A DNA stretch of 64,000 bases from an uncultured Pontibacter sp. (GTDB lineage: Bacteria; Bacteroidota; Bacteroidia; Cytophagales; Hymenobacteraceae): positions 620,001 to 684,000 of the forward strand of contig NZ_CANMNI010000002.1 in assembly GCF_947499215.1 (NCBI RefSeq), in the 5' to 3' direction. The translations under genes were made by a program, and so were the position numbers. Positions 16,747 through 25,383 of this stretch are shown here, one piece after another; position 1 is the first letter of the stretch; every line of letters starts with the position of its first letter. The notes beneath the pieces were generated by a model. It was not told where the DNA came from and made no database searches. It saw only the letters and a program-made list of their open reading frames with translations.

Positions 16747-17052
16747 ATGGGATTGCGTGATTTTTTCAAGAAGGGTGAAAAGGAACCCGCTAAGGCTCCT
16801 AATCCAACAAACCGTCAACCGGGCGACAGCACATTTTTTAATCAGCAAGCGCCTCAGCAACCCGCGGGTCAGCCAGCAGCGGGTCAGGACACTTATACTG
16901 TAAAGAGCGGTGACTCGCTTTCTAAAATCGCCAAGCATTACTATGGCGATGCCAATGCATGGAAAAAAATCTATGAAGCGAACAAGGCTACCATCGGCAA
17001 CAATCCTGATCTGATTAAACCGGGTCAGCAGTTTGTGATTCCGAAGCAGTAA
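16747..17052 (+). CDS. LysM-domain peptidoglycan-binding protein
   Basis: A 101-residue protein. It starts with MGLRDFFKKGEKEP, a short lysine-rich head without signal peptide. A Pro/Gln-rich linker (about 25-50) precedes one LysM motif (about 54-100: YTVKSGDSLSKIAKHYYGDANAWKKIYEANKATI…NPDLIKPGQQFVIP). It resembles the YgaU/LysM stress proteins but lacks their BON domain. LysM binds N-acetylglucosamine chains, yet no export signal is visible, so the place of action is unclear. An upstream in-frame ATG at 16660 gives an implausible Cys/Trp-rich extension. It is a single gene with a strong terminator. Confidence 0.88.
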   Translation: MGLRDFFKKGEKEPAKAPNPTNRQPGDSTFFNQQAPQQPAGQPAAGQDTYTVKSGDSLSKIAKHYYGDANAWKKIYEANKATIGNNPDLIKPGQQFVIPKQ

Positions 17053-17063
17053 TTTTATTATTA

Positions 17064-17107
17064 TAAAAAAGAAACAGCCGGCTTTAAGAAGCCGGCTGTT
17101 TCTTTTT
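17064..17107. terminator. Strong bidirectional terminator after the LysM gene
   Basis: AAAAAAGAAACAGCCGGCT / AGCCGGCTGTTTCTTTTTT, a stem of about 19 bp with a 6-base loop. It serves both the LysM gene and the convergent gene ending at 17125. Confidence 0.88.
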
Positions 17108-17124
17108 TCTCTCCTCAGGAAATT

Positions 17125-17778
17125 CTACAAGGTATAATTTACTCCTACTGTCAACCCCAAATCCCGTTCTTTGAAAGCAGACTCTGCTGCTGCTATTCTG
17201 TTGCTGAGCGGCACTTGCACCTGCCCGACAAGCTGTATGCGTTGACTTAGCTTTACCTGCGCCTCCAGCGGCACAAAAACTTTTAATTTCCGGTGATAGG
17301 TGTTCGCATAGTAGTCATTGCTGTCCACGGCATAACCGACGCCGTATTCGACCTTCTGCATCACCATAATGGCTGCCAAGTTATACCTGCTGCCGACACC
17401 TGCCCCCATGCATAGTCTGTCATTTAGCTGATACAGGTATACTGCTGCGCCACCGATTGACAGATTGCCGTATCTGGTTTTGAGATCTGCTATATCATTC
17501 CCGTAGCTATCTACAGCCCTGATCGTCCCACCGCTTTGTCGCTCTATGGCCTGCAATACATAAAATTGAACACTACTTTTCTCAGCTACCTTTAATTTAA
17601 CCCAAGCACCTACTTCAAGCTGCAGTCCGGGTCTATACTGGTTATTACTGCCTATGCTTTCACTGCTGCTGACTATGGTTTTATAGGCTCCGAATCTACC
17701 TGTAAGGCCATAAGACACATCTTGTGCTTTAGCAGCGACTGTAAGCAACAAGGCTAGAAAAAAAATCAATTTCTTCAT
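17125..17778 (-). CDS. Outer-membrane beta-barrel protein
   Basis: A 217-residue protein with a clear signal peptide (MKKLIFFLALLLTVAAKAQ, cleavage after AKA). The mature part is made of alternating strand-like segments (YGLTGRFGAYK, YRPGLQLEVGAWVKLKV, SVQFYVLQAIERQ, RYGNLSIGGAAVYLYQL, LCMGAGVGSRYNLA) and ends in LGLTVGVNYTL, close to the aromatic or hydrophobic C-terminal strand expected of beta-barrels. About eight strands fit an OmpA/OmpW-like porin fold. It is downstream of, and 3 bases from, a small lipoprotein with a T9SS tail, so the pair is an operon. Specific function is unknown. Confidence 0.78.
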   Translation of the reverse strand: MKKLIFFLALLLTVAAKAQDVSYGLTGRFGAYKTIVSSSESIGSNNQYRPGLQLEVGAWVKLKVAEKSSVQFYVLQAIERQSGGTIRAVDSYGNDIADLKTRYGNLSIGGAAVYLYQLNDRLCMGAGVGSRYNLAAIMVMQKVEYGVGYAVDSNDYYANTYHRKLKVFVPLEAQVKLSQRIQLVGQVQVPLSNRIAAAESAFKERDLGLTVGVNYTL

Positions 17779-17781
17779 CTC

Positions 17782-18174
17782 TTACTGAGCTCTAACAAGG
17801 CGGTACCGATCTACTTTTCCGGGCTGTTGTACTTCACAAATGTATACTCCCTTTGGCATTCGGCTGAAATCCAGAAATAATGACGTTCCCCCTCCCTCGT
17901 GCACCTCAAATTTTTTGCTGTATTTTCCTTTTTCATCAGATACATAAATGGTAGCAGGAGTATTGTCTGGATTATGCACCTCAATGGTCAGATGACTGAA
18001 AAATGGATTAGGATAGATGGATACATGTGTGGTACCACCAGTAGTGCCGGAAAACTGCTGCACGGTATAAGGGATGTCTTGGATACCAGAAAAGTCCGGT
18101 TCTGGATCGGCTTGGCTACAGCCTCCAATGCAAAAGGTAGCTACTAAGGCAATTAAGTATAAGCAGGATTTCAT
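17782..18174 (-). CDS. Small lipoprotein carrying a type IX sorting domain
   Basis: A 130-residue protein. It begins with a type II signal (MKSCLYLIALVATFCIGGC, lipid-acceptor Cys19 after IGG). After about 30 residues of linker comes a near-complete T9SS type A sorting domain: VSIYPNPFFSHLTIEVHN, the middle strand ATIYVSDEKGK, then MPKGVYICEVQQPGKVDRYRLVRAQ at the C-terminus. There is practically no cargo domain between signal and tail. A lipoprotein signal and a T9SS tail are normally alternatives, because the T9SS attaches its own anchor, so this combination is unusual. Its partner in the operon is a beta-barrel protein 3 bases downstream. Confidence 0.8.
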   Translation of the reverse strand: MKSCLYLIALVATFCIGGCSQADPEPDFSGIQDIPYTVQQFSGTTGGTTHVSIYPNPFFSHLTIEVHNPDNTPATIYVSDEKGKYSKKFEVHEGGGTSLFLDFSRMPKGVYICEVQQPGKVDRYRLVRAQ

Positions 18175-18202
18175 ATCAGAAGATTAAACACTAAACTTAA
18201 TC

Positions 18203-18240
18203 AAAAAAGCCCACCTGACCATAGGGTCCTGCGGGCTTTT
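18203..18240 (-). terminator. Terminator after ndk
   Basis: On the minus strand AAAAGCCCGC pairs with GTGGGCTTTT, with an inner GACC/GGTC stem, followed by TTTTTTG. Confidence 0.8.
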
Positions 18241-18268
18241 GAGAAATCAATAAGTAGTCTTTATTAGC

Positions 18269-18688
18269 TTAGAAACGCTCGTCAGCAGAGAAATAGAAGT
18301 CGCCTTCGATCTGAGCGTTCTCGTCAGAGTCAGAGCCGTGTACGGCGTTCGCCTCGATTGACTTGGCGTATACCTTACGGATAGTGCCCTCCTCAGCTTG
18401 AGCCGGGTTAGTAGCGCCGATCAGCTTACGGAAGTCCTCTACTGCGTTGTCTTTCTCAAGAATCATGGCTACGATTGGGCCAGATGACATGTACTTAACC
18501 AAGTCACCGTAGAAAGGACGCTCCTTGTGCACTTCGTAGAACTTACCGGCACGCTCCTCAGTCAATCTTGTCTTCTTCATCGCCACGATGCGGAAGCCGC
18601 CCTCCTCGATCATTTTCGTAATGCCGCCAATGTGGTTATCTGCCACCGCATCCGGCTTAATCATGGTAAATGTGATGTTTCCAGCCAT
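18269..18688 (-). CDS. ndk: Nucleoside diphosphate kinase
   Basis: Transfers the gamma-phosphate of ATP to nucleoside diphosphates through a phospho-histidine, balancing NTP and dNTP pools. The 139-residue length is standard. Family markers are [16 protein letters not shown] at the N-terminus, [21 protein letters not shown], the active-site His in [15 protein letters not shown], and a C-terminal [10 protein letters not shown] -7 element (18729-18736 on the minus strand) lies upstream. It stands divergently from nrnA, and the spacer between the two starts holds both promoters. Confidence 0.97.
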   Translation of the reverse strand: MAGNITFTMIKPDAVADNHIGGITKMIEEGGFRIVAMKKTRLTEERAGKFYEVHKERPFYGDLVKYMSSGPIVAMILEKDNAVEDFRKLIGATNPAQAEEGTIRKVYAKSIEANAVHGSDSDENAQIEGDFYFSADERF

Positions 18689-18728
18689 GTCTATTCTGTT
18701 AATGTGTGTATGTTTCGTTTCGAAGCTG

Positions 18729-18736
18729 CAAAATTA
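18729..18736 (-). promoter_or_regulatory. -7 promoter element of ndk
   Basis: Minus-strand TAATTTTG matches TAnnTTTG, about 41 bases before the ndk ATG. Confidence 0.5.
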
Positions 18737-18938
18737 GCGCATTTAGCTCAATTATCGCAGCATCCGGCCTACACTTTCTGCAATTATTTATGCGATATGC
18801 CATGGAGGCTAAGTTGATTTGCTGTTACCAAACTGCCGCGCAAGGCGTCATAAAACGCTATTTTATTGCTTTAGAAGTTATTTCTTCAGAAATTCGCGCC
18901 TTATATCCCTACTAATCAGCGGATTTATAACAAGCAGT

Positions 18939-19958
18939 ATGCACGACATTAATGCTCTCAAAGAGCTTCTGAGAGAACCTAAAGAGGTGATGATCACCAC
19001 GCACCACAAACCTGACGCCGATGCCTTGGGTTCGTCGCTGGGTCTCGCCGGCTATCTCAAAAAACTGGGTCACCGGGTTACCGTTATCACGCCTTCCGAT
19101 TATCCCAGCTTCCTGACTTGGATGGAGGGCAACGAGGACGTGCTCGTGTACTCTGAGAAAAACGACGCCCTCGTGCGCCGCATTATAGAGGAGTCGCAAG
19201 TAATTTTCTGCCTTGACTTTTCTGTGCTGTCGCGCATCAACGAAATGGGCGAGTATATCCGCCATGCCAAAGGCACCAAGGTACTCATAGACCACCACCT
19301 GCAGCCCGAAGATTTTGCCGACCTCGACTTCTCTAACCCGAAGGCGGCCGCCACGGCTGAACTGGTGTATGACCTGATCAAGGCACTGGGCGACGGCGAC
19401 AAGATCGACACAGGTATAGGCGAGTGCCTTTACGCCGGCATTATGACCGATACGGGCTCTTTCCGCCATCCGAGCACTTCCAAAAATGTGCACCTGATCA
19501 TAGCTGACCTGCTGCATATTGGGGTGAATACCTCCAACATCCACCGCCTCATCTACGACAGTTCCTCCGAGTTGCGCCTGCGCTTTCTGGGTTATGCCCT
19601 CAAAGACAAGCTGGTGGTGCATCACGAGTACAAAACCGCTTACATCGCTATTACGGCCGACGAACTGAAAGCCTACGACTCCAAGACCGGTGACACCGAG
19701 GGTCTGGTGAACTTTGCACTCTCTATCGAGGGCATTGTTTTTGCAGCCGTCATCATCGATCGTGTGCAGGCCGTGAAGATGTCTTTCCGCTCGGTAGGTG
19801 ATTTCTCGGTAAACGAGTTTGCCCGCGCCAACTTTAACGGCGGCGGACACCGCAACGCGGCCGGCGGCATGTCTCTTGACTCACTCGACAACACGGTGGC
19901 CAAATTTGAAAGTCTGTTGCCACAGTACAAAGACCAACTGCTGGCTTCTATTAACTAA
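18939..19958 (+). CDS. nrnA: DHH-family oligoribonuclease / pAp phosphatase (NrnA-like)
   Basis: A 339-residue DHH-DHHA1 phosphoesterase. NrnA-type enzymes degrade very short RNA oligomers to mononucleotides and dephosphorylate 3'-phosphoadenosine-5'-phosphate; related proteins cleave cyclic dinucleotides. The DHH domain shows VMITTHHKPDADALGSSLGL (metal-binding H-x-x-P-D-x-D-x-x-G-S), IFCLDFS and LIDHHLQP (the DHH triad). The DHHA1 domain ends with ARANFNGGGHRNAAGG, the RNA-binding GGGH loop. The frame is open further upstream, but MHDINALKELL at 18939 matches the family N-terminus. It heads a tight plus-strand group with two FKBP lipoproteins (27- and 30-base gaps). The exact substrate preference cannot be read from sequence. 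Confidence 0.88.
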   Translation: MHDINALKELLREPKEVMITTHHKPDADALGSSLGLAGYLKKLGHRVTVITPSDYPSFLTWMEGNEDVLVYSEKNDALVRRIIEESQVIFCLDFSVLSRINEMGEYIRHAKGTKVLIDHHLQPEDFADLDFSNPKAAATAELVYDLIKALGDGDKIDTGIGECLYAGIMTDTGSFRHPSTSKNVHLIIADLLHIGVNTSNIHRLIYDSSSELRLRFLGYALKDKLVVHHEYKTAYIAITADELKAYDSKTGDTEGLVNFALSIEGIVFAAVIIDRVQAVKMSFRSVGDFSVNEFARANFNGGGHRNAAGGMSLDSLDNTVAKFESLLPQYKDQLLASIN

Positions 19959-19984
19959 TACAACAATTATCCAACCTATAACAC

Positions 19985-20950
19985 ATGCTATTTAAATCAA
20001 AGTTCTTATTGCCGGTTCTGGCCGGCGCCCTGTTACTGCAATCTTGCGGCGACAAAAACAAAAGCGACGAATTCCGCACCACGGCTGATGGCTTAGCTTA
20101 TAAGATTTATGAGCAGAACGACAAAGGTGAGTATGTAAGCCGCGGCGAAATCGACCCGAACGACACCACCGGCGCTCGTTTAGACCAAGTGATCACCATG
20201 CACATGTCTTACCGCACTGAAGGTGACTCTGTGCTGTTCAACTCACGTGATCAAAAACAGCCTATCATGATCCCTGTGATGGAGCCGTCTTTCAAAGGCA
20301 GCCTTGAGACAGCCCTTACTATGATGCGAGCAGGCGACTCTGGCGTGTTCAAAATCAATGCTGACTCTCTTTTCGCAAAGACTTTCGGTCAGCCGATGCC
20401 TCCGTTTATTAAGCCGGGTTCTCACATGACCTTCTACCTGAAAGCTGAGAAGATCCAGTCGAAGGAGGAGGCTATCGCCGACCAGCAGAAAATGTTTGAA
20501 GAGCAGCAGAAAGCCGCTATGGCGCAGGCTGCTGAGCAAATGAAGGTTGACGATGCCAAGATTCAGGAATACATCAAAGAGAAGGGTCTGAAAAATGCAC
20601 AGAAGACTGACGCTGGTGTGTACTACGTGGTAACTGAGCCTGGCAAAGGTCCTAAGGCCAAAGCAGGCGACAACGTGTCTGTACACTACAAGCTTTCTTT
20701 CTTGGATGGCAAGGAGTTGGAGTCTTCTTACGACAACCCGATGAGCGGTGGTCAGCCGTTCAGTTTCCCTCTGGGCCAAGGCCAAGTGATTCAAGGCTGG
20801 GACGATGGCATAGCGCAGCTTAACAAAGGCAGCAAAGCAATTCTGCTTGTCCCTTCTCCGTTGGCTTATGGAGATCAGGCCCGAGGCGAACAAATGCCAG
20901 CCAACTCAATCCTTCGCTTCGACGTGGAGTTGGTTGACATCAAACAATAA
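19985..20950 (+). CDS. FKBP-type peptidyl-prolyl isomerase lipoprotein with two FKBP modules
   Basis: A 321-residue envelope foldase. The type II signal peptide ends in LLLQSC (Cys21) GDKN, so it is an outer-membrane or surface lipoprotein. Residues about 40-155 form a degenerate FKBP-like module (ITMHMSYRTEGDSVLFNS…MEPSFKGSLETALTMMRAGDSGVFKI). A charged coiled helix rich in Gln/Glu/Ala follows (about 158-200), then a canonical FKBP domain (about 225-320: GDNVSVHYKLSFLDGKELESSYDNP…VIQGWDDGIAQLNKGSKAILLVPSPLAYG). The isomerase pocket residues are complete only in the second domain. It lies between nrnA and a second FKBP lipoprotein. In gliding Bacteroidota, GldI is a lipoprotein of this type; whether this is GldI or a general periplasmic chaperone is open. 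Confidence 0.88.
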   Translation: MLFKSKFLLPVLAGALLLQSCGDKNKSDEFRTTADGLAYKIYEQNDKGEYVSRGEIDPNDTTGARLDQVITMHMSYRTEGDSVLFNSRDQKQPIMIPVMEPSFKGSLETALTMMRAGDSGVFKINADSLFAKTFGQPMPPFIKPGSHMTFYLKAEKIQSKEEAIADQQKMFEEQQKAAMAQAAEQMKVDDAKIQEYIKEKGLKNAQKTDAGVYYVVTEPGKGPKAKAGDNVSVHYKLSFLDGKELESSYDNPMSGGQPFSFPLGQGQVIQGWDDGIAQLNKGSKAILLVPSPLAYGDQARGEQMPANSILRFDVELVDIKQ

Positions 20951-20980
20951 GAAGATCTGGAACCGATAAATCCTTTTGCA

Positions 20981-21568
20981 ATGAGCCCTATTACTTTTCT
21001 GAAGCAAAAAGCAACGTACTGGAATGCTTCGGTTACCCTGTTGCTTGTGCTGCTTTCTTTGTCATTCTCTTCGTGTGAAAAGCAGGAGGACCCTTACAGA
21101 AACCCATGCATCGCCACAGAGGAGGAAAAGAATGCACAGATGCTAGTCGACGTCAAGGCAATCAAGAAGTACTTCCGCGACAATGACATTGACACCACCG
21201 ACATGCAGGTGACGGCGTCAGGCATCCATTACTTTACTATAAAGGAGGGAACTGGCGACATGATCCAGTCGGGCGATAGAGTATCTGTGCACTATATCGG
21301 CAAGCACCTGAGTGCGGCCACGTTCGACGCTTCCAGAACATTCGACAACTCTTACCCAACCGGCACGCCTTTTACTGTCTATGTTGACATGAAAAATGCC
21401 CCGGGAAGTGTGATCGAAGGTTGGAACCAAGCCTTGAAGCTGATGAAAATCGGTGGAGTCTCCAGATTCTACATTCCTTCTTATCTGGCTTATGGCAAAT
21501 GCGGAAGCCAGTCAATACGTCCAAACGAAGTGCTTTCCTTTGAGATAGAGACGCTCAGAAAACTATAG
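20981..21568 (+). CDS. FKBP-type peptidyl-prolyl isomerase lipoprotein (possibly GldI-like)
   Basis: A 195-residue lipoprotein, with signal TLLLVLLSLSFSSC and the lipid Cys followed by EKQEDPYRNP. A linker helix with AQMLVDVKAIKKYFRDNDID precedes one FKBP domain (about 90-195): GDRVSVHYIGKHLSAATFDASRTF, PGSVIEGWNQALKLMKIGGVSRFYIPSYLAYG. Some pocket residues differ from the canonical FKBP domain of the gene upstream (SRFYIP in place of AILLVP). Size and architecture resemble the gliding-motility lipoprotein GldI, and the order DHH phosphoesterase followed by FKBP lipoproteins is one I associate with gldI regions. I leave the symbol blank because two FKBP genes compete for it. Confidence 0.85.
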   Translation: MSPITFLKQKATYWNASVTLLLVLLSLSFSSCEKQEDPYRNPCIATEEEKNAQMLVDVKAIKKYFRDNDIDTTDMQVTASGIHYFTIKEGTGDMIQSGDRVSVHYIGKHLSAATFDASRTFDNSYPTGTPFTVYVDMKNAPGSVIEGWNQALKLMKIGGVSRFYIPSYLAYGKCGSQSIRPNEVLSFEIETLRKL

Positions 21569-21581
21569 CGCTTGTATAACC

Positions 21582-21623
21582 ATAAAAAAAGCGGCTGGGT
21601 ATTATACTCAGCCGCTTTTTTTG
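21582..21623. terminator. Bidirectional terminator between FKBP and recO genes
   Basis: AAAAAAAGCGGCTG… / …CAGCCGCTTTTTTT, a stem of about 15 bp between convergent genes. Confidence 0.85.
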
Positions 21624-21628
21624 TGCCC

Positions 21629-22339
21629 TTACGATAACACTTCTGAAAGTATAGCAAGCGATTTTATCTCGCCCAGCCGCTCTACGTGTAGCTGATAATA
21701 ACGAATGAGGATAGAGAGCATTTCGCGGCGCACCTTGCCGTTAGGTATAGCCGCCTGCTCCGGTGTGCGCAGCAGTTGGTCAAAGTACACCTCATAGGCC
21801 TGCAGCGCTAGCACGGGCGGAGCTCCAGTATTGGACTGGGCATTAGCCGAGAAGGCCACCTGCTCGATGATCTCCGTCCCATTGCTCGGCCCAAAGCCTA
21901 GATGGTGGCTCAGGTGCAGTAGAAAGACCAAATGAAAATTCTCGAAGTGCTCCTGCAGCTCGTCAAATTCGATGATGGCATTGTAGAGGAAATGAAAGAG
22001 CGCCGGGTTCTCCTCCTCCTCCTTCACGGTGCGCGACACCATCTCTGACAGAAACAGCAGGATGCTGCTTTTCCGGATGTCGAAAGGTATGGTAGAGAAG
22101 GGATAGGCACTTCTATACTCTGAAATGCGAGTCAGCCCGCCTTTGTGGGAGGTATAGACCACCATGTCGAGCAGCGTGAAAGGCTGAAACAGGGCAATGC
22201 GAGAACCAGCGCCCTTCTTGCGCACACTGTTCACGATATAAGACTGCACCCCTAACTGCTCGGTGTATACCTTAGCGATGATGGACGACTCTCTGAACTT
22301 GATATAGTGCAGGACGATGCCTCTTGTTTTGACTAGCAT
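21629..22339 (-). CDS. recO: DNA repair protein RecO
   Basis: A 236-residue mediator of the RecFOR pathway, which loads RecA onto SSB-coated single strands and anneals DNA. The N-terminal OB-fold has MLVKTRGIVLHYIKFRESSIIAKVYTEQLGVQSYIV, and FQPFTLLDMVVY is the typical strand after the basic KKGAGS loop. The C-terminal helical part (LLFLSEMVSRTVKEEEENPALFHFLYNAI…) lacks an obvious zinc ribbon, as in other Bacteroidota RecO proteins. Its ATG abuts the stop codon of porZ (no gap), so the two are one transcript with likely translational coupling. Confidence 0.93.
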   Translation of the reverse strand: MLVKTRGIVLHYIKFRESSIIAKVYTEQLGVQSYIVNSVRKKGAGSRIALFQPFTLLDMVVYTSHKGGLTRISEYRSAYPFSTIPFDIRKSSILLFLSEMVSRTVKEEEENPALFHFLYNAIIEFDELQEHFENFHLVFLLHLSHHLGFGPSNGTEIIEQVAFSANAQSNTGAPPVLALQAYEVYFDQLLRTPEQAAIPNGKVRREMLSILIRYYQLHVERLGEIKSLAILSEVLS

Positions 22340-24655
22340 TTATTCCAGTACGGCTATTTTACTGATACAGGTTTGACGGGCTTCGCCATCGGAAGCGAAC
22401 ACCAAGTAAACGCCCGCTTTTACTCGCTTGCCATTGTAACCCCTGCCGTCCCAAGCGATGGTGCCGCCGGTGGCCTTTGCTTTGTACACCAGTGTGCCGT
22501 TTATGTCGGTGATGCGCACATCGGCGTTATTAGGCAGCCCCGATACACCGATTAGCCCCGTAAAGTCGGGCCGCACCGGGTTTGGGTATACCTGGGTGCA
22601 GTCGGGTTTGCCCTCAGTGATAGTGGCACTAGAGCGGTAGGAGGCAATACCCGCGTCAGTTACCACAAACACTTCGCCGGAGCGGTGCTCTATCGCCACA
22701 GAGAGCACCTTGTTAGATGGAAGCGGACTGTTTTGGGCCGTGAAATGCTGCAACAGCCTGTCTCCCTCCGAGTTAAACAGCCAAAGCCCATTATCTGTGG
22801 CCATCCATTTTCGGTTGGCACCATCTACAGCTATGTCGCGCACCACCTGTCCTCCCAGCAGCGGCCTACCGTCTATCACAGGTATACGGGCATCGTACCC
22901 CTGCACGGAAAACACGGCTGCGGTGCTATAATATACCGCTACCCCGGAGGCCGTGCCTACCCAGATGTCACCGCTAAGGTCTTTTGAGAGGCTATATACC
23001 GCCCCGCTTGGTAGATTTCCACTGCCAGCGCCAGTGGTAAGCTGCCGGAGTTGCTGCCGCGCCTCGTCATACACCACCAAGCCGCTTCGCACATTGTTGC
23101 GCCGGCTTATACTTAGCCACTTATACCCGTTATCATCTACTGCGAGGCGTTCCAAGTTGCCATTGTCTAGGATGCTTGGAATCATGTAACCCTGCCACTC
23201 ACCATCGGGTCGCAATACGTGCAAACCCGGTGCACCGGACACTTGATGGCGGTTCACCACCCATACATTGCCACCGGCATCCACTGCCATATCCGTAAGC
23301 CGTACCTGCTCGGTGCGATCAGTGCTGGGCTGGGTGCTGAGCAGCGTGCTGTTGGTGCCGTTATAGAGCAGAGGCTGCTCCTCCCCTTTCCAGACTAACA
23401 ACCCTTGCCCGTATGTCGCCATGTATACATGCTCGGTCACGGGGTTATAAACTGCATCCACGAAGTCACGCAGCTCTCCACCAGCAGGGGACTGGGCAGG
23501 GCTGTTGTTATACCAGCGGCCACCTTGGTAGCCATAGTAGCCGTTTGTGCGGTTAAGGGGCTGGTAGTTTTCGTCGTAGCCGCCGCTGAGCACGTATGTT
23601 ATGCCGTTGCCAGCCTGTACCCTGAAGCTATTACTGGAGGCTGGTCCGTTGGGGGCGAGCACAACAGCATCACTTTGCAATCCCAATACCACCAGCCCTT
23701 TGCTCCTATCAGCCACCCACATGACACCAGATGCATCTTCCACCACCATCGCAGGCCGCTGCACACTAGGGTGGGTTAGCCCTGAGGCCACGCCGCGCTG
23801 GTCCAGCAGCAGGATACCTTGTGCTGTGGCGGCTGTCAGGCTGCTTTCGGAGACGTTCATACTTCGAATAGCTGAACCATCTGGTACAGGCACTGGCTCC
23901 CATACTCCGTTCTGAAGCACTTGCATACCGTGTGCTGTGGTACCTAGGTACACTTTGTTTTGAAAGGCCGCGATGGCTGTTAGGTTGACATTTTGTAGCA
24001 ATCCGGCGGACATAAGCTGCCAGCTCCTGAAATCTTTGAGGTTTGCCTGAAGGCGGTTACCGCGCAGCACCCCAAGGTTGGTTGCCAAGTAGAGGTGTTC
24101 GCCCAGTATAGCAGCCGCCTTTACAGACAGGTCCGCTCCTTCAGGCCCTAGTTGGGTATAGGTGTCTTTTATCTCCTGCTTTACCAAGTCTAGCACCACT
24201 ACCCCAAAAGCAGTGGAGAGATAGGCCGTTTTGTTATGGATGAGAATATGGTGGATAGTCTTGTCATCACCAACGTTACGGCGCATGATATCCGGAATGT
24301 TCAGAATCCGGTTCCCCTGCAACAGGTCGAGGTTAGCGTTGGCATGGGCAATGATGAGTGTGTTGGTTTCCGGGTCGTAGCCGATGGTGCTGATACGCTG
24401 TTCGCTGAGTCCGTCAGCACGGGTGACGGGCTGCACATTTCGGAACTCCTTATCGTAGTAAAACAATCCCTGTTCAGCGGCAAGGTACACCCGATCGCTA
24501 GCATCAGCCACTGCCCTGCCCTCGGTATAGGGCACATGCAGTTGCCAAGCACCTATACCTATCTGGCTTTGTCCTAACACCGAGGCTGGCAGCCAGCCTA
24601 AGGCCACTACTAGGCATATCAAGCGCACGATGGTGTTCTGGGCAGGTATAGGCAT
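22340..24655 (-). CDS. porZ: Type IX secretion system accessory protein PorZ
   Basis: A 771-residue exported protein made of two seven-bladed-type beta-propellers and a C-terminal sorting domain, the architecture of PorZ, which in Porphyromonas helps the T9SS attachment complex deliver the anionic LPS used to anchor cargo. A signal peptide (VRLICLVVALGWLPASVLGQ) precedes the family-typical IGAWQLHVPYTEGRAVADASDRVYLAAEQGLFYYD. Two-component-propeller blades recur (VYLGTTAHGMQVL, VWVVNRHQVSG, IWVGTASGVAVY, KWMATDNGLWLF). The tail is QVYPNPVRPDF…GLPNNADVRITDINGTLVYK…AGVYLVFA. The upstream ATG at 24688 is possible, but 24655 gives a better leader. Length matches PorZ (about 780). It is fused in operon with recO. 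No other T9SS core gene is in the window. Confidence 0.86.
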   Translation of the reverse strand: MPIPAQNTIVRLICLVVALGWLPASVLGQSQIGIGAWQLHVPYTEGRAVADASDRVYLAAEQGLFYYDKEFRNVQPVTRADGLSEQRISTIGYDPETNTLIIAHANANLDLLQGNRILNIPDIMRRNVGDDKTIHHILIHNKTAYLSTAFGVVVLDLVKQEIKDTYTQLGPEGADLSVKAAAILGEHLYLATNLGVLRGNRLQANLKDFRSWQLMSAGLLQNVNLTAIAAFQNKVYLGTTAHGMQVLQNGVWEPVPVPDGSAIRSMNVSESSLTAATAQGILLLDQRGVASGLTHPSVQRPAMVVEDASGVMWVADRSKGLVVLGLQSDAVVLAPNGPASSNSFRVQAGNGITYVLSGGYDENYQPLNRTNGYYGYQGGRWYNNSPAQSPAGGELRDFVDAVYNPVTEHVYMATYGQGLLVWKGEEQPLLYNGTNSTLLSTQPSTDRTEQVRLTDMAVDAGGNVWVVNRHQVSGAPGLHVLRPDGEWQGYMIPSILDNGNLERLAVDDNGYKWLSISRRNNVRSGLVVYDEARQQLRQLTTGAGSGNLPSGAVYSLSKDLSGDIWVGTASGVAVYYSTAAVFSVQGYDARIPVIDGRPLLGGQVVRDIAVDGANRKWMATDNGLWLFNSEGDRLLQHFTAQNSPLPSNKVLSVAIEHRSGEVFVVTDAGIASYRSSATITEGKPDCTQVYPNPVRPDFTGLIGVSGLPNNADVRITDINGTLVYKAKATGGTIAWDGRGYNGKRVKAGVYLVFASDGEARQTCISKIAVLE

Positions 24656-24748
24656 AAAGGTTGTAACATGGTGAGCATCTGTCGGCAAGCTACAAGACAG
24701 CTTTGGGCATTTGCTTAGCTAGTGGCTTAGAGCTAAAGAACCGTCGAT

Positions 24749-25342
24749 CTACTTTTTCTGTTTGATGCCCTCTACAAAACAATGGCGGCAGCGGGCCTCA
24801 TACGACTCCGTCTCGCCGAGCAGCACTTGGTGTTCCGATACCGCATTTCGGAAAGAATAGGTGGCAATATCGCCGCACTGTACGCATATGGCGTGTACCT
24901 TGGTCACATACTCGGCCACGGCCATCAACGCAGGCATGGGCCCGAAGGGTTTTCCGAGGTAGTCCATGTCGAGGCCGGCGGCAATCACACGCACCCCGCT
25001 GTTAGCAAGCTTCACGCATACCTCGGCCAGCCCCTCATCAAAGAACTGGGCCTCGTCTATCCCTACCACGTCGCAGCTGCCGCCGAGTAGCAGCATGTCC
25101 TGCGCAAAGTCTATGGGTGAGGAGCGGATGGCATTGGCGTTGTGCGACACAACGTCCTCGTCGTGGTAGCGCTTGTCAACAGTAGGCTTGAATATCTCAA
25201 CCTTCTGTTTGGCGATCTTTGCTCTGTTCAGTCTGCGGATAAGTTCCTCTGTCTTGCCCGAAAACATCGATCCGCAGATCACCTCTATCCATCCTCTTCT
25301 GATTGCATGGTTCTCATTGCCCACGCGCGGTTCTATAAACAT
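24749..25342 (-). CDS. tdk: Thymidine kinase
   Basis: Phosphorylates thymidine to dTMP with ATP, the salvage route into DNA precursors. The 197-residue type II thymidine kinase has the P-loop [14 protein letters not shown], the Walker-B-like [13 protein letters not shown] with the catalytic Glu, the lasso region …[10 protein letters not shown], and a structural zinc site formed by CVQC and CRHC. It is a single gene between porZ and the ferredoxin gene on the same strand. No thymidine transporter or phosphorylase is nearby. Confidence 0.96.
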   Translation of the reverse strand: MFIEPRVGNENHAIRRGWIEVICGSMFSGKTEELIRRLNRAKIAKQKVEIFKPTVDKRYHDEDVVSHNANAIRSSPIDFAQDMLLLGGSCDVVGIDEAQFFDEGLAEVCVKLANSGVRVIAAGLDMDYLGKPFGPMPALMAVAEYVTKVHAICVQCGDIATYSFRNAVSEHQVLLGETESYEARCRHCFVEGIKQKK

Positions 25343-25383
25343 GTACTACTCTGTAATGACTTTATGGCTAAATGGTTGAGTTG

